Assembly (NCBI GenBank): GCA_013112535.1
Contig: JABFGI010000001.1
Span: 242,414 to 306,413 of the forward strand
Reading direction: 5' to 3'
Source of the DNA: Pseudomonadota bacterium
GTDB taxonomy: Bacteria > Pseudomonadota > Gammaproteobacteria > Eutrophobiales > Eutrophobiaceae
DNA: 64,000 bases
Positions 46,348-57,855 of the stretch are shown here, in pieces. How positions within the stretch are numbered: the first letter of the stretch is position 1; each line of letters begins with the position of its first letter. A program made the position numbers and the translations under genes. Below the pieces are notes generated by a model. It searched no databases and had not been told where the DNA came from. It saw only the letters and a program-made list of their open reading frames with translations.

Positions 46348-47535
46348 CTAGTTTTCTACTGCGTTTTTAATCCTTTCCATGCTTTTTTCAAGATTTTCCA
46401 TGCTGGTGGCAAATGAGATTCGCATGCAACCGGGTGCACCAAAAGCAGAACCTGGCACCATCGCGACCTCTGCTTTTTCCAGAAAGAATTCTGCTAACTC
46501 GATATCGTTGTTAATGCCATCGAGTTTTTCTATCAAGCCATTCATATCAGGAAAGCTATAAAATGTTCCTTCTGAAGCAATACAAGTAATGCCATCAATG
46601 GCTTGTAATGATTTCAACACAAAGTCGTGTCTTTCTTTAAAGATGACTGTGCTTTCTTCAATATAGGTTTGAGGACCAGTAAGAGCAGCAACTGCACCGG
46701 CTTGAGCCATGGAAGTAGGATTGGATGTGCTTTGAGACTGAATCTTTTTCATGCCTTTAATGACTGATTCTGGGCCGCCAACATATCCAATACGCCAGCC
46801 GGTCATCGAATAAGCCTTTGAAACCCCATTTACGACTATCGTGCGGTCATACAAATCAGGACAGGCATTGACAATATTTACGAATTTATCCTGGCCCCAG
46901 AGAATATGCTCATAAATGTCGTCAGTTACGATAAGTATATCGGGGTGTTCAATTAGAACTTCTCCAAGAGCAGCTAATTCTTCTTCAGTGTAGCTAACAC
47001 CAGTAGGGTTTGAAGGACTATTAAATACAACCATACGGGTTTTTTCAGAAATCGCGCCACGTAACTTATTCGGCGTAATTTTGAAATGGTCATCAATCGT
47101 GGTTTTTATAATAACCGGTTCAGCACCAGCAAGTTTTGCCATATCTGGATAAGATACCCAATAAGGTGCTGGGATAATGATTTCGTCACCTGAATTAAGG
47201 ACTGCTTGAAACAGGTTATAAAGACTGTGTTTTGCTCCACAAGAAACCAAAACTTGGTTGCTGTTATATTCGAGGTTATTTTCTCGCTTAAACTTGTCAA
47301 TAATGGCATTTTTTAAATCAACGGTACCGTCAACAGCCGTGTATTTCGTTTGCCCCTTATTTAGAGACTCAATTGCTGCTGTTTTAATGTGTTCCGGGGT
47401 GTCAAAGTCAGGTTCGCCTGCACCAAGACCAATTATGTCTTTACCTTCAGCTCGCAATTCAGCAGCACGTTGCGTTACAGCAAGCGTAGGTGAGGGTTTA
47501 ATGCTTTGTGCACGATGTGATAATGAGATGTCCAA
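46348..47535 (-). CDS. aspC: Aspartate aminotransferase (class I, bacterial type)
   Basis: A 395-residue PLP aminotransferase that interconverts aspartate and oxaloacetate. Motifs are GAGEPDFDTPEHIK, SPSNPTG, and SKAYSMTGWRIGY with the PLP lysine. The C-terminal CMRISFATS carries the substrate-binding arginine. It starts with TTG after an AGGAG site (about 47541-47545 on the minus strand). It is divergent from uvrB with a 78-base intergenic region. In Pseudomonas the corresponding gene (often called tyrB) borders the O-antigen locus. Confidence 0.9.
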   Translation of the reverse strand: MDISLSHRAQSIKPSPTLAVTQRAAELRAEGKDIIGLGAGEPDFDTPEHIKTAAIESLNKGQTKYTAVDGTVDLKNAIIDKFKRENNLEYNSNQVLVSCGAKHSLYNLFQAVLNSGDEIIIPAPYWVSYPDMAKLAGAEPVIIKTTIDDHFKITPNKLRGAISEKTRMVVFNSPSNPTGVSYTEEELAALGEVLIEHPDILIVTDDIYEHILWGQDKFVNIVNACPDLYDRTIVVNGVSKAYSMTGWRIGYVGGPESVIKGMKKIQSQSTSNPTSMAQAGAVAALTGPQTYIEESTVIFKERHDFVLKSLQAIDGITCIASEGTFYSFPDMNGLIEKLDGINNDIELAEFFLEKAEVAMVPGSAFGAPGCMRISFATSMENLEKSMERIKNAVEN

Positions 47536-47613
47536 CGTTGTCTCCTGATTAAAATAGCCTGATTCAAAAGGCGTGTAATATACTCGAAAGACCCTATAGA
47601 CTAAATAGAGAAA

Positions 47614-49635
47614 ATGAAAGAATTTGAATTAATTTCAGACTATGTCCCGGCCGGAGATCAGCCTGTCGCAATAAAAAGCCTGGGCGAGGGCTTAAGTGAT
47701 GGTTTGGCGTATCAAACACTGCTCGGTGTTACCGGTTCGGGTAAGACCTTTACGATTGCTAATGTCATACAGCAACAACAAAGACCAACGATGATTTTGG
47801 CGCCAAATAAGACACTGGCTGCCCAGTTATATGGCGAAATGCGTGAGTTTTTCCCTAACAATGCTGTTGAGTACTTCGTTTCATATTATGATTATTTTCA
47901 GCCTGAAGCTTATGTCCCAACGACAGATACTTACATAGAGAAAGATGCGTCAATAAACGAGCATATCGAGCAAATGCGCCTGTCGGCAACAAAGGCGATT
48001 CTTGAACGACGCGATACCGTGGTCGTTGCTACTGTGTCAGCGATATATGGTTTAGGTGACCCAGATCGCTATCTTAAGATGGTTTTGCATCTTACTCGTG
48101 GTGATTTAATCGATCAAAGAACACTGCTGCGGCGCTTAACTGAACTTCAGTACAATCGAAATGATGTTGAACTTCATCGAGGCACATTTCGAGTGCGAGG
48201 AGAGGTGGTCGATATCTTTCCGGCAGAATCTGAGCGAGAGGCAATACGCGTCGAATTATTTGATGAAGAAATTGAATCAATCAGCCAGTTTGATCCATTA
48301 ACAGGTGAGGTTTTACGAAAACTACCGCGCGTTACCATACATCCAAAATCTCATTATGTAACCGGCAGGCAAGTACTGCTGGATGCAGTTGAGCTAATCA
48401 AAGTCGAATTAAAAGAGCGTCTTGAACAACTCGAATCATTAAATAAACTGGTGGAAGCGCAACGGCTGGAACAAAGAACACGTTTTGATATCGAAATGAT
48501 TAATGAGATTGGCTATTGCTCAGGAATCGAAAACTACTCACGTTATCTTTCCGGACGTGCCGCCGGTGAACCGCCACCAACCTTGCTCGATTACCTGCCT
48601 GGTGATGCATTAGTCATTGTTGATGAAAGTCATGTCACCATTCCTCAATTAGGTGCCATGTATCGTGGTGATCGGGCACGTAAAGAAAACCTGGTTGAAT
48701 ATGGGTTTAGATTACCGTCGGCATTAGACAATCGCCCACTTCGATTTGAAGAATTTGAAAAATTAGCGCCGCAAATTATTTTTACATCCGCGACACCCGG
48801 TAAATATGAGGGTGAACATTCGGATCAGGTTGTCGAACAAGTAGTGCGACCTACAGGATTACTTGATCCTGAAATTGAAGTTCGTCCTGTTGCGACACAA
48901 GTTGATGATGTCTTGTCAGAAATAAATAAACGTGTTGTTGTAGATGAGAGAGTACTCATTACAACATTAACTAAACGCATGTCAGAAGACTTAACAGAAT
49001 ATTTATCAGAACACGGAGTTCGTGTTCGTTATCTTCATTCTGATATTGATACAGTTGAACGTGTCGAAATCATTCGTGACTTACGTAAAGGTGAGTTTGA
49101 TGTTTTAGTCGGCATTAACTTGCTACGGGAGGGATTGGATATGCCAGAAGTCTCGTTGGTAGCGATACTGGACGCAGATAAAGAGGGATTTTTAAGATCA
49201 GGCACAACGTTAATCCAGACTATTGGACGTGGAGCCAGAAACTTGAACGGTAAGGCGATTTTATATGGCGATAAAATGACGAATTCCATGAAATATGCGA
49301 TTGATGAGACAGTACGACGACGCCAAAAACAATTAGCGTTCAATAAAGAACATGGCATCACCCCGAAGGGAATAATCAAGGCAATTACCGATATTATGGA
49401 AGGTGCTTATACTGACAAGCAAACAATTAGCAAAGCCTATAAGAAAGTCGCTGAAGACAGAGCCAGTTATGAATCATTAACCCCTGAGTTAGCGATGAAA
49501 AAAATAAAAAAACTGGAAGAACAAATGTATCAACATGCACGTGATCTGGATTTTGAAGCGGCAGCCAGACTCCGGGATGAAATTCGCGATATTCAAAATA
49601 ATGGCCTGGGTTTAACTGACTCAAAAACAGGTTAA
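47614..49635 (+). CDS. uvrB: Excinuclease ABC subunit B
   Basis: 673 residues, the same length as E. coli UvrB. The Walker A motif [10 protein letters not shown] lies near residue 39. The beta-hairpin region begins [15 protein letters not shown]-box-like VIVDESHVT and the helicase motif IGRGARN follow, and the C-terminal UVR domain [21 protein letters not shown] interacts with UvrC. It repairs bulky DNA lesions with UvrA and UvrC. Confidence 0.97.
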   Translation: MKEFELISDYVPAGDQPVAIKSLGEGLSDGLAYQTLLGVTGSGKTFTIANVIQQQQRPTMILAPNKTLAAQLYGEMREFFPNNAVEYFVSYYDYFQPEAYVPTTDTYIEKDASINEHIEQMRLSATKAILERRDTVVVATVSAIYGLGDPDRYLKMVLHLTRGDLIDQRTLLRRLTELQYNRNDVELHRGTFRVRGEVVDIFPAESEREAIRVELFDEEIESISQFDPLTGEVLRKLPRVTIHPKSHYVTGRQVLLDAVELIKVELKERLEQLESLNKLVEAQRLEQRTRFDIEMINEIGYCSGIENYSRYLSGRAAGEPPPTLLDYLPGDALVIVDESHVTIPQLGAMYRGDRARKENLVEYGFRLPSALDNRPLRFEEFEKLAPQIIFTSATPGKYEGEHSDQVVEQVVRPTGLLDPEIEVRPVATQVDDVLSEINKRVVVDERVLITTLTKRMSEDLTEYLSEHGVRVRYLHSDIDTVERVEIIRDLRKGEFDVLVGINLLREGLDMPEVSLVAILDADKEGFLRSGTTLIQTIGRGARNLNGKAILYGDKMTNSMKYAIDETVRRRQKQLAFNKEHGITPKGIIKAITDIMEGAYTDKQTISKAYKKVAEDRASYESLTPELAMKKIKKLEEQMYQHARDLDFEAAARLRDEIRDIQNNGLGLTDSKTG

Positions 49636-49644
49636 TCTTGGGAC

Positions 49645-49672
49645 TTGTAACACTTATAAGTTTGTGTATCCT
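49645..49672 (+). promoter_or_regulatory. Candidate promoter of tRNA-Val
   Basis: TTGTAA (49645-49650), a 16-base spacer and TATCCT (49667-49672), followed by the GC-rich discriminator ATGCCGCC. The tRNA begins 15 bases on. Fit is moderate. Confidence 0.5.
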
Positions 49673-49687
49673 ATGCCGCCTTTATAT

Positions 49688-49764
49688 AGGCGCGTAGCTC
49701 AGCTGGTTAGAGCACTACCTTGACATGGTAGGGGTCGTTGGTTCGAGTCCAATCGTGCCTACCA
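49688..49764 (+). tRNA. tRNA-Val (GAC)
   Basis: A 77-base cloverleaf: acceptor AGGCGCG pairs with CGTGCCT (one G-T pair), D arm GCTCAGCTGGTTAGAGC, anticodon arm CTACC-TTGACAT-GGTAG with anticodon GAC, and T arm with TTCGAGT. CCA is encoded. Confidence 0.96.
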
Positions 49765-49773
49765 AACGACATA

Positions 49774-49814
49774 AGGCACTGCTTATTGAGATAATAACCA
49801 GTGCCTGTTTTTTT
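49774..49814 (+). terminator. Intrinsic terminator after tRNA-Val
   Basis: AGGCACTG (49774-49781) pairs with CAGTGCCT (49799-49806). The middle (TTATT and AATAA) can extend the stem. G and seven T follow. It separates the tRNA from thrS. Confidence 0.88.
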
Positions 49815-49828
49815 AATATCCTTTACAT

Positions 49829-49849
49829 GTGACCTTTTGTGGGGGTCAC
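49829..49849 (+). promoter_or_regulatory. Leader hairpin upstream of thrS
   Basis: GTGACC (49829-49834) pairs with GGTCAC (49844-49849) just before the ribosome site AAGGAG. In enterobacteria thrS is repressed by its own product binding leader hairpins. This single stem might play that role or just be chance; it does not show a threonine-anticodon-like loop. Confidence 0.3.
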
Positions 49850-49872
49850 CACTGATAAAATAAGGAGCAAAT

Positions 49873-51786
49873 ATGCCCACGATTACATTACCCGATAACA
49901 GTCAGCGTGAATTTGATAATGCGGTGACGGTCATGCAAGTTTCTGAATCCATTGGCCCTGGTTTAGCTAAGGCAACATTGGGTGGAATGGTTAATGATAA
50001 GCTTGTTGATGCCTCATATCTTATTGAAAATGATAGTCAATTAAGAATTGTTACTGAACGTGATGAGGAAGGCCTTGAAATCATTCGGCATTCTTGTGCA
50101 CATCTTATGGCGCAGGCAGTTAAAGAACTGTACCCGGAAGCACAAGTCACCATCGGCCCGGTAATCGAAGATGGGTTTTATTACGACTATGCCTATGAAC
50201 CCGGGTTTACACCTGAAGACTTAGTCAAAATTGAAAAGAAGATGGGTGAGCTGGCCAAAGCCGATTTTGAAGTGACGCGCACGGTTAAAAGCCGAGATGA
50301 AGCGACGAAATTCTTCCGTAATATGGGCGAAGAGTATAAAGCGCAAATTATAGAATCAATTCCAACGAATGAAGAGCTTTCGTTGTATTCGCAAGGTGAC
50401 TTTACCGATTTATGCCGTGGTCCTCATGTACCCAGTACGGGAAAAATTAAAGCGTTTAAATTAATGAAGCTCGCCGGCGCCTATTGGCGTGGTGATTCGG
50501 ATAATGAAATGCTACAACGTATTTACGGCACCGCCTGGGAAAATAAAAAGTCATTAAAGGCGTATTTGCATCGATTAGAAGAAGCAGAAAAGCGTGATCA
50601 TCGTAAATTGGCCAAAAAACAGGGTTTATTTCATTTTCAGGAAGAAGCGCCAGGTATGGTGTTTTGGCATCCGAAAGGTTGGACCATTTATAAAGTGATT
50701 GAAGACTATATCAGTTCAAAGATGCGTCAGAATGGCTATCAGGAAATTAATACGCCGCAAGTGGTTGATAAAAGTTTATGGGAACGCTCAGGTCATTGGG
50801 ATAAGTTCAGAGAAGATATGTTTACCACCGGTTCTGAGAACCGTGAGTATGCTATTAAACCTATGAATTGCCCGTGTCATATTCAGGTATTTAATCAAGG
50901 CTTAAAAAGTTATCGTGATTTGCCGCTAAGATTGGCTGAATTTGGTTCCTGTCATCGAAATGAGGCTTCAGGTACGTTACATGGCCTGATGCGTGCACGT
51001 AATTTTACCCAAGATGATGCCCATATTTTCTGTACTGAAGATCAGATTCAGGATGAAGTATCAAAGTTTATCGACTTACTATTTGCGGTTTATCGGGATT
51101 TTGGTTTCGAAGATGTCATTATTAAGCTTTCAACGCGTCCGGAAAAGCGGGTGGGCAGTGATGAAGTTTGGGATAAAGCCGAAAAATCACTGGAATTAGC
51201 CTTGGAAAACAAAGAGATAGAGTGGGATCTTCAGCCCGGAGAAGGTGCGTTTTATGGCCCGAAAATTGAATTCTCTTTAAAAGATTGCATAGGTCGAGTC
51301 TGGCAATGTGGCACGATTCAGGTCGACTTTTCCATGCCAGAGCGGCTTGATGCGAGTTATGTGAGCGAAGATAGCTCAAAACAGGTTCCGGTGATGCTTC
51401 ATCGAGCGATTGTAGGCTCAATGGAGCGTTTTATAGGTATATTAATTGAGAATTATGCCGGTGCTTTTCCGGTCTGGTTGTCACCAGTTCAGGCCGTAGT
51501 TATCTCAATTACGGAAAAACAAAGTGAGTATGCAAAAATAATTGCAGAAAACTTAAAAAATCAGGGCTTTAGAGCCGAAGTTGACTTGAGAAATGAAACG
51601 GTAGGGCTTAAAATCCGCGACCACGCAATGCAACGCGTTCCATACCAGATTATTTTGGGTGAACGTGAACAAAGCGAAAATACTGTGGCCGTACGTACGC
51701 GAGATGGAGAGGACTTGGGAGCAATGTCTCTGGAAAGTCTGACTCAACGTCTTAATGAAGATATCGCGTGCCTCGGCCGTAACTAA
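49873..51786 (+). CDS. thrS: Threonyl-tRNA synthetase
   Basis: 637 residues (E. coli 642). The N-terminal TGS domain starts [14 protein letters not shown]; the editing domain has [11 protein letters not shown] with the paired His and later TDLCRGPH. The class II catalytic domain has [13 protein letters not shown] and [10 protein letters not shown] with the zinc-ligand cysteine. The C-terminal anticodon domain includes [18 protein letters not shown]. It has a clear AAGGAG ribosome site and begins the thrS-infC-rpmI-rplT-pheST-ihfA operon. Confidence 0.97.
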   Translation: MPTITLPDNSQREFDNAVTVMQVSESIGPGLAKATLGGMVNDKLVDASYLIENDSQLRIVTERDEEGLEIIRHSCAHLMAQAVKELYPEAQVTIGPVIEDGFYYDYAYEPGFTPEDLVKIEKKMGELAKADFEVTRTVKSRDEATKFFRNMGEEYKAQIIESIPTNEELSLYSQGDFTDLCRGPHVPSTGKIKAFKLMKLAGAYWRGDSDNEMLQRIYGTAWENKKSLKAYLHRLEEAEKRDHRKLAKKQGLFHFQEEAPGMVFWHPKGWTIYKVIEDYISSKMRQNGYQEINTPQVVDKSLWERSGHWDKFREDMFTTGSENREYAIKPMNCPCHIQVFNQGLKSYRDLPLRLAEFGSCHRNEASGTLHGLMRARNFTQDDAHIFCTEDQIQDEVSKFIDLLFAVYRDFGFEDVIIKLSTRPEKRVGSDEVWDKAEKSLELALENKEIEWDLQPGEGAFYGPKIEFSLKDCIGRVWQCGTIQVDFSMPERLDASYVSEDSSKQVPVMLHRAIVGSMERFIGILIENYAGAFPVWLSPVQAVVISITEKQSEYAKIIAENLKNQGFRAEVDLRNETVGLKIRDHAMQRVPYQIILGEREQSENTVAVRTRDGEDLGAMSLESLTQRLNEDIACLGRN

Positions 51787-51803
51787 TTTGGAGGATTAAA
51801 TTT

Positions 51804-52319
51804 ATCAGCGCAGATAAGCAGACACGCCTTAATGAAGCCATAACTTCACCAGAGGTGAGGTTAATAGATGCAGAAGGTGAACAAGTCGGTGTCGTATCAA
51901 TTAGTGATGCTCAACAACGTGCTGAAGATTCTGAATTAGATTTGGTCGAAATCGTTCCTAACGCCGAGCCACCTGTTTGCCGGATTATGGATTACGGTAA
52001 ATTTGTTTTCGAACAAAACAAGAAAAAACATGCTGCCAAGAAAAAGCAAAAGCAGATACATGTTAAAGAAGTAAAGTTTAGACCAGGCACAGAAGACGGT
52101 GATTATCAGGTTAAGTTAAAAATGCTGATAAAATTTTTAACTAACGGCGATAAAGTTAAAATTACACTTCGCTTTCGTGGTCGAGAAATGGCGCATCAGG
52201 AACTTGGAACAAAGATGCTGAAACGGATAGAAGCGGATTTGGAAGAATATGGCGTAGTGGAGCAGTTTCCGAAGATGGAAGGTCGACAAATGGTGATGGT
52301 ACTGGCGTCTAAAAAATAG
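51804..52319 (+). CDS. infC: Translation initiation factor IF-3, with a likely AUC start codon
   Basis: IF-3 of 171 residues when read from ATC at 51804. The first ATG/GTG/TTG-type start in frame is the GTG at 51855, which would delete about 17 N-terminal residues and leave no ribosome site. GGAGG at 51790-51794 lies 9 bases before ATC. The decoded N-terminus, [19 protein letters not shown] after the start, matches the family where the E. coli sequence has QEVRL. Further motifs are [20 protein letters not shown] and the C-terminal [14 protein letters not shown]. coli infC starts with AUU, and IF-3 represses it; a rare start fits the same autoregulation. Confidence 0.9.
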   Translation: MSADKQTRLNEAITSPEVRLIDAEGEQVGVVSISDAQQRAEDSELDLVEIVPNAEPPVCRIMDYGKFVFEQNKKKHAAKKKQKQIHVKEVKFRPGTEDGDYQVKLKMLIKFLTNGDKVKITLRFRGREMAHQELGTKMLKRIEADLEEYGVVEQFPKMEGRQMVMVLASKK

Positions 52320-52347
52320 ACAGAATTGAAAGAGTGGAGTTATAGAA

Positions 52348-52545
52348 ATGCCTAAAATGAAATCAAACAGTGGTGCTGCAAAGCGTTTTTCGCGTACTGC
52401 TTCAGGAAAATTTAAACGCGGCCAGTCGCACCGTAGTCATATATTGACTAAAAAAAGCACCAAGCGTAAACGTCAGTTACGTTCCATGATGACGGTTCAT
52501 GATAGTGACCAGAAGGCAATTGCCCGAATGGTTCCGTATATATAA
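52348..52545 (+). CDS. rpmI: 50S ribosomal protein L35
   Basis: 65 residues, standard for L35 and very basic. [20 protein letters not shown] is the family N-terminus. It lies 28 bases after infC with a GGAG site and 15 bases before rplT. Confidence 0.97.
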   Translation: MPKMKSNSGAAKRFSRTASGKFKRGQSHRSHILTKKSTKRKRQLRSMMTVHDSDQKAIARMVPYI

Positions 52546-52560
52546 AGAGGATTTGAAGCA

Positions 52561-52920
52561 ATGCCAAGAGTAAAACGTGGTGTAACTGCACACGCTAAAC
52601 ACAAAAAGATTATAGATCAGGCAAAAGGCTATAGTGGTCGACGCAAGAATGTATTTCGTGTTGCCAAACAAGCCGTAACCAAAGCGGGACAGTATGCCTA
52701 TCGTGATAGACGTCAACGTAAAAGACAGTTTCGTTCTTTATGGATTGCTCGAATCAATGCAGAAGCACGTAACAATGGTTTGTCTTATAGCCGTTTCATT
52801 AATGGTTTAAGTAAAGCCTCTATTGAAGTTGATCGTAAAGTATTGGCAGAACTTGCTGTCTTTGATAAAGCTGCTTTTGGTGCTTTAGCTGAACAGGCAA
52901 AATCCAGCCTCGCTAGTTAA
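52561..52920 (+). CDS. rplT: 50S ribosomal protein L20
   Basis: 119 residues (E. coli 118). [18 protein letters not shown] is the L20 N-terminus; [18 protein letters not shown] is the 23S RNA-binding part. In E. coli L20 represses rpmI and rplT by binding the mRNA. A terminator follows the stop. Confidence 0.97.
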   Translation: MPRVKRGVTAHAKHKKIIDQAKGYSGRRKNVFRVAKQAVTKAGQYAYRDRRQRKRQFRSLWIARINAEARNNGLSYSRFINGLSKASIEVDRKVLAELAVFDKAAFGALAEQAKSSLAS

Positions 52921-52942
52921 TCTACATACAATGATTAAGAAC

Positions 52943-52973
52943 GGGGAAAGGCGGTAAACCTTTCCCTTTTTTT
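52943..52973 (+). terminator. Intrinsic terminator after rplT
   Basis: GGGAAAGG (52944-52951) pairs with CCTTTCCC (52959-52966), followed by seven or more T. It would end or attenuate the transcript before pheS. Confidence 0.88.
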
Positions 52974-52994
52974 ATTTACACGGACGTAAAGTAT

Positions 52995-53140
52995 GTCGTG
53001 TGTGCATGGATGCACACAAACGACGATGGCCAGGATGGCCTGTACGCCGCGAGAGGACACGACTGCATGGATGCAGGAGGTAGGGTGAAGCAGGAAGCCC
53101 GAACCGAGGAGTCCGAAGCGGCGCAGTGGACTCTGCCGCT
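52995..53140 (+). repeat. Chain of GGA-loop hairpins between rplT and pheS
   Basis: Consecutive palindromes: GTGTGCAT-GG-ATGCACAC inside GTCGT/ACGAC (52995-53024), GGCCA-GGA-TGGCC (53028-53040), CTGCAT-GG-ATGCAG (53063-53076) and AGCGGCGCAG-TGGA-CTCTGCCGCT (53117-53140). Each loop centres on GG or GGA. The 51 bases 53058-53108 recur inverted at 54272-54322 with 46 identical positions. No protein-coding gene is visible. It may be a decayed copy of the element between pheS and pheT. The base composition is more GC-rich than the surroundings. Confidence 0.7.
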
Positions 53141-53177
53141 ATGTTTATAAGTATTCATATTATGTAGAGTCGTATAG

Positions 53178-54184
<1,007 letters not shown>

Positions 54185-54185
<1 letters not shown>

Positions 54186-54375
54186 GGATGCCTCTAAAAA
54201 TGCACTTTTTCCACGATAACTGCGTCAGCTCCGTGCTCGAATCCTCATGTATTAATACATACACTGCGGTTCTCGGCTTTGGCTTCCTGCGTCACTCTAC
54301 CTCCTGCATCCATGCAGTCGTGCGCGCGGTGCTTCCTTGTTCTCGCGGAAAAATCACTATTTTTAGAGACATCCT
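54185..54375. mobile_element. MITE-like element with terminal inverted repeats between pheS and pheT
   Basis: The left end AGGATGCCTCTAAAAAT and right end (reverse complement) AGGATGTCTCTAAAAAT are near-perfect inverted repeats, continuing to TTTTTCC on both sides over about 28 bases. The interior has the palindrome ATGTATTAATACAT and TGCATCCATGCA, and a 51-base segment also found inverted at 53058-53108. The length of 191 bases, lack of a transposase and lack of coding sense fit a miniature inverted-repeat element. No clear target duplication is seen. A short frame across it (54188-54400) is not a gene. Confidence 0.7.
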
Positions 54376-54396
54376 TACGTATTTAGTGGGTGAATT

Positions 54397-56769
54397 ATGA
54401 AATTCAGTGAAAATTGGTTAAGAGAACTTGTAAATCCGCCGGTTGATTCAGAAAAATTGATGCATCAATTAACTATGGCGGGTCTTGAAGTTGATGGAAA
54501 TGAACCTGCATGTGCAGCATTTGATGGTTTAGTTGTTGCCGAGGTGAAATCAGTCGAAAAACATCCTGACGCAGATAAATTACATATTTGCCAAGTGGAT
54601 TGTGGTGAAAAAGACTTATTAACCATTGTATGTGGTGCGTCAAATGTCAGAGAGGGCTTGCGCACGGTGTTAGCTAAAGTCGGTGCCACATTAGCAGGTA
54701 AGCCAAAACTGGAAGCAGTGGCATTGAAAGGCGTCACCTCCTACGGAATGTTGTGTTCTGTTGCTGAAATAGGTCTTGGAGAAGCTAATGAGGGTATTAT
54801 AGAACTATCGAATACTGAGATAACCGGTAAGCCATTGAATGAAATTATTAATACGGATGACAATGTTATTGATGTTTCATTAACGCCTAATAGGGGAGAT
54901 TGCCTCAGTCTTTTGGGGGTCGCTCGAGAAGTTGCAGTATTTAATAATATTGAGTTTACAGAACCCAAGATCGAGCCAGTTAAGGTTAGTTCTAAGGCTG
55001 AACGTAAAATTAAGTTAACTGCCAAGGCAGAATGTCCCCATTATGTTGGCAGAGTTATTGAGAATATTGATGCCAATGTAAACACGCCTCTATGGTTATC
55101 TGAAAAATTACGTCGTTCAGGAATTCGTAGCATCAATGTCATCGTCGATATCACTAATTTCGTCATGCTTGAACTAGGTCAGCCTATGCATGCATTTGAT
55201 AATGATTTGTTAAAGGGAGATATTGATGTTCGTTTTCCTGGAAAAAATGAACAAATCAAATTACTTGATGAGTCTGAGCACCAGCTGAAATCTAATACGT
55301 TATTAATATCAGACGAATCTGGCCCACTGGCTATGGCGGGTGTTATGGGCGGGTTTGAAAGTGCGGTAACAACCGAATCAAAAAATATATTCCTCGAAAG
55401 CGCTTTTTTTGCACCAGAAGCCATAATCGGTCAATCGCGACAATACGGGCTACATACAGAGTCGTCACATCGTTTTGAGCGTGGAGTCGATTCACAACTT
55501 CAGCAAAAAGCGATAGAAAGAGCGAGTGAACTTATTTTTCAATTATGTGGAGGCCAAGCTGGCCCAGTCGTAGAAATGACGAGTCAGGAAGGTATTCCCG
55601 AAAACCCACAAGTAATATTAAGAAAGAACCAAATAAACCGTGTATTAGGCGTCGAATTAGAAGAGCAGTTTGTTACAGAAACGTTTTCTAAATTAGAAAT
55701 GCAATGTAAATTTAAAGATAATCAATGGTTTATTGTTGCTCCTTCACATCGTTTCGATATAAATATTGAAGTAGATTTAATAGAAGAGTTGGCGCGTATC
55801 TATAGTTATGATGCAATTCAAGTCGCGTCTCCTGCAAATCATTTAAAAATGAAAAGCCCTAATTCGGCTCATTTAGCTGTTAAACAGATACGTGAAATTC
55901 TAATAAATCGTGATTATCAGGAAGTCATTACCTATAGTTTTGTCGAGCCAGAGTTTAATAAGTTATTGAATAGTAATAATAATGCTCTAGTGCTTGCAAA
56001 TCCTATCGCACCTGAACTATCAGAAATGCGTAGTAGTTTAATTGTCGGGTTACTTAATTCTCTGCAATACAATATAAAACGTCAGCAAGAAAGAATTCGC
56101 TTATTTGAGACAGGTTTGGTTTTCAAGGGAAATGAAGATCTTAAACAAGATTATCATGTTGCTGCCGTAATGTATGGTAATATATATGAAAAACAATGGG
56201 ATATGGCTAATGTCTCATCTGGATTCTATGATTTAAAGAAGGATGTAGAAGTTATTTTGTTTTCCTTGATTGATAAAGCATCAATCGAATTTAAGCAAAG
56301 TGATTCAGAAATATTACATCCAGGTCAAGCGGTAGATGTGATTATTGATGGGAATGAAATAGGTTGTTTCGGTCAGTTACATCCAAAAATTGCCGCCAAG
56401 CTTGATTTGAAAAATGACGTCTATCTTTTTGATTTAGAAGTAAAATATTTAAGCAAAAAAGACGTAATCAAGTTTAAACCGATTTCCAGGTTTCCTTCTG
56501 TGAAACGGGATATTGCTGTGGTGCTTGATGAAAATATTCCTCTGGCAGATGTTTTATCTTGCGTTAGAAATGATGCTACCGAAGCCTTGTCTAACCTAGA
56601 GTTGTTTGACGTATATCAAGGCGAAGGTATTGAAAAAGAGAAAAAAAGTCTTGCTTTAGGCTTGACCTTTCAAGTAACTTCTAGCACTCTTACGGATGAA
56701 GAGGTTGAAACCATCATGGGGAATGTTTTAGATGGCTTACATAATAAATTCGGTGCAACACTGAGATAA
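54397..56769 (+). CDS. pheT: Phenylalanyl-tRNA synthetase beta subunit
   Basis: 790 residues (E. coli 795). [19 protein letters not shown] is the family N-terminus. The tRNA-binding (EMAP-like) domain has [17 protein letters not shown], the B3/B4 editing region follows, and [15 protein letters not shown] marks the C-terminal anticodon-binding ferredoxin-fold domain. It sits directly after the MITE-like element and is 4 bases before ihfA. Confidence 0.97.
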   Translation: MKFSENWLRELVNPPVDSEKLMHQLTMAGLEVDGNEPACAAFDGLVVAEVKSVEKHPDADKLHICQVDCGEKDLLTIVCGASNVREGLRTVLAKVGATLAGKPKLEAVALKGVTSYGMLCSVAEIGLGEANEGIIELSNTEITGKPLNEIINTDDNVIDVSLTPNRGDCLSLLGVAREVAVFNNIEFTEPKIEPVKVSSKAERKIKLTAKAECPHYVGRVIENIDANVNTPLWLSEKLRRSGIRSINVIVDITNFVMLELGQPMHAFDNDLLKGDIDVRFPGKNEQIKLLDESEHQLKSNTLLISDESGPLAMAGVMGGFESAVTTESKNIFLESAFFAPEAIIGQSRQYGLHTESSHRFERGVDSQLQQKAIERASELIFQLCGGQAGPVVEMTSQEGIPENPQVILRKNQINRVLGVELEEQFVTETFSKLEMQCKFKDNQWFIVAPSHRFDINIEVDLIEELARIYSYDAIQVASPANHLKMKSPNSAHLAVKQIREILINRDYQEVITYSFVEPEFNKLLNSNNNALVLANPIAPELSEMRSSLIVGLLNSLQYNIKRQQERIRLFETGLVFKGNEDLKQDYHVAAVMYGNIYEKQWDMANVSSGFYDLKKDVEVILFSLIDKASIEFKQSDSEILHPGQAVDVIIDGNEIGCFGQLHPKIAAKLDLKNDVYLFDLEVKYLSKKDVIKFKPISRFPSVKRDIAVVLDENIPLADVLSCVRNDATEALSNLELFDVYQGEGIEKEKKSLALGLTFQVTSSTLTDEEVETIMGNVLDGLHNKFGATLR

Positions 56770-56773
56770 TAAT

Positions 56774-57079
56774 ATGGCGGCACTGACAAAGGCTGAAATG
56801 GCGGAAAAGTTATACGAAGAACTTGGCTTGAATAAAAGAGAGGCCAAGGAAATCGTAGAAATGTTTTTTGAAGAGATTCGTTCCGCACTGGAATCAGGGA
56901 ATCAGGTCAAGCTTTCCGGGTTTGGAAACTTTGATCTTAGAGATAAAAATCAACGTCCGGGACGAAACCCTAAAACGGGTGAGGAAATTCCTATTAGCGC
57001 ACGGCGCGTAGTGACTTTTCGTCCAGGTCAAAAATTAAAGGCACGGGTAGAGGCATATGCTGGAAGCGTCCAACAATAG
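56774..57079 (+). CDS. ihfA: Integration host factor alpha subunit
   Basis: 101 residues. [20 protein letters not shown] and the DNA-bending beta-arm [20 protein letters not shown] are characteristic of IhfA. With IhfB it bends DNA at promoters, including sigma-54 promoters. Location right after pheT is conserved in gammaproteobacteria. Confidence 0.97.
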   Translation: MAALTKAEMAEKLYEELGLNKREAKEIVEMFFEEIRSALESGNQVKLSGFGNFDLRDKNQRPGRNPKTGEEIPISARRVVTFRPGQKLKARVEAYAGSVQQ

Positions 57080-57413
57080 TGAATTACCGGCAATACCGGG
57101 AAAACGATATTTTACAATAGGTGAGGTCAGCGATCTCTGTGCTGTAAAACCGCACGTATTGCGTTACTGGGAACAGGAATTTCCACAACTTAAACCACTT
57201 AAGCGTCGTGGTAACCGTCGTTATTACCAACGTCATGATGTTATCCTAATCAGACAAATTAGAAGTTTATTGTATGAGCAAGGTTTTACTATCGGTGGTG
57301 CTCGGTTACGTCTTTCCGGTGACGAAGCTAAAGATGATTCAAATCAGAGCCAACAAATTATTAAACAATTAAGAAATGAACTTGAAGAAGTTCTTGATCT
57401 TTTAAGACGTTAG
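57057..57413 (+). CDS. MerR-family transcriptional regulator
   Basis: 118 residues with an N-terminal winged helix: [20 protein letters not shown], followed by [14 protein letters not shown] short C-terminal coiled coil (EELRNE-like) should dimerise it, and no effector-binding domain is present. It overlaps ihfA by 23 bases. The gene is conserved after ihfA in many gammaproteobacteria; its regulon is not known. Confidence 0.88.
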   Translation: MLEASNNSELPAIPGKRYFTIGEVSDLCAVKPHVLRYWEQEFPQLKPLKRRGNRRYYQRHDVILIRQIRSLLYEQGFTIGGARLRLSGDEAKDDSNQSQQIIKQLRNELEEVLDLLRR

Positions 57414-57528
57414 TTTTCTTTTTTGATTTATCTATATATTCTGTTTCAATTTTCAAAATAATAGTTTTTCATTAATTTTGATGAATAGCTTAATCGTCAT
57501 TCTTTAGTTATATTTCAATTGAACACAA

Positions 57529-57606
<78 letters not shown>

Positions 57607-57629
57607 TTAATATGCAAGGTCATTGGTTT

Positions 57630-57655
57630 TTAATAGCATTGCTTATTAATTTTTT
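57630..57655 (+). terminator. Weak terminator candidate after tRNA-Pro
   Basis: TTAATAGC (57630-57637) can pair with GCTTATTAA (57641-57649) with one bulge, followed by T residues. The stem is AT-rich and weak. Confidence 0.3.
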
Positions 57656-57688
57656 AGAATGAAAATTTCAATCGGAGCAGGAGATTCA

Positions 57689-57774
57689 CAATTTCGTCAG
57701 GGGCGAAATTGAACATCGCGTAGCGATGGCCCGAAGGGCGGAGTACAGGACGTACGGAGTCAATCCTCTCGCCC
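57689..57774 (+). repeat. Chain of four hairpins after tRNA-Pro, ending in a tRNA 3' copy
   Basis: CAATTTCG/CGAAATTG (57689-57711), CATCGC-GTA-GCGATG (57714-57728), GCCC-GAA-GGGC (57729-57739) and GTAC-AGGAC-GTAC (57743-57755) follow each other with almost no spacing. The last bases, AATCCTCTCGCCC (57762-57774), repeat 13 bases of the tRNA-Pro T arm and acceptor (57587-57599). No gene is seen here. The style resembles the chain at 52995-53140. Confidence 0.55.
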
Positions 57775-57855
57775 TGGTAATTTGTTAAAACTATTTAGTT
57801 AGTCGTTATGAAATATTTGGTAAAATATTAATAAATAATCAAAACATACACATTA

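Noticed and set aside
51795..51797. ATT as the infC start codon, as in E. coli
   Set aside because: It directly follows GGAGG with no spacing for ribosome binding; ATC at 51804 has the correct distance.
52995..53140. CRISPR array
   Set aside because: The repeats are palindromic but of unequal sequence and spacing, with no constant repeat/spacer pattern and no cas gene.
54188..54400. A 70-residue frame between pheS and pheT
   Set aside because: It reads through the inverted-repeat element, has no ribosome site and is rich in Cys, Ser and Leu as expected from a palindromic repeat.
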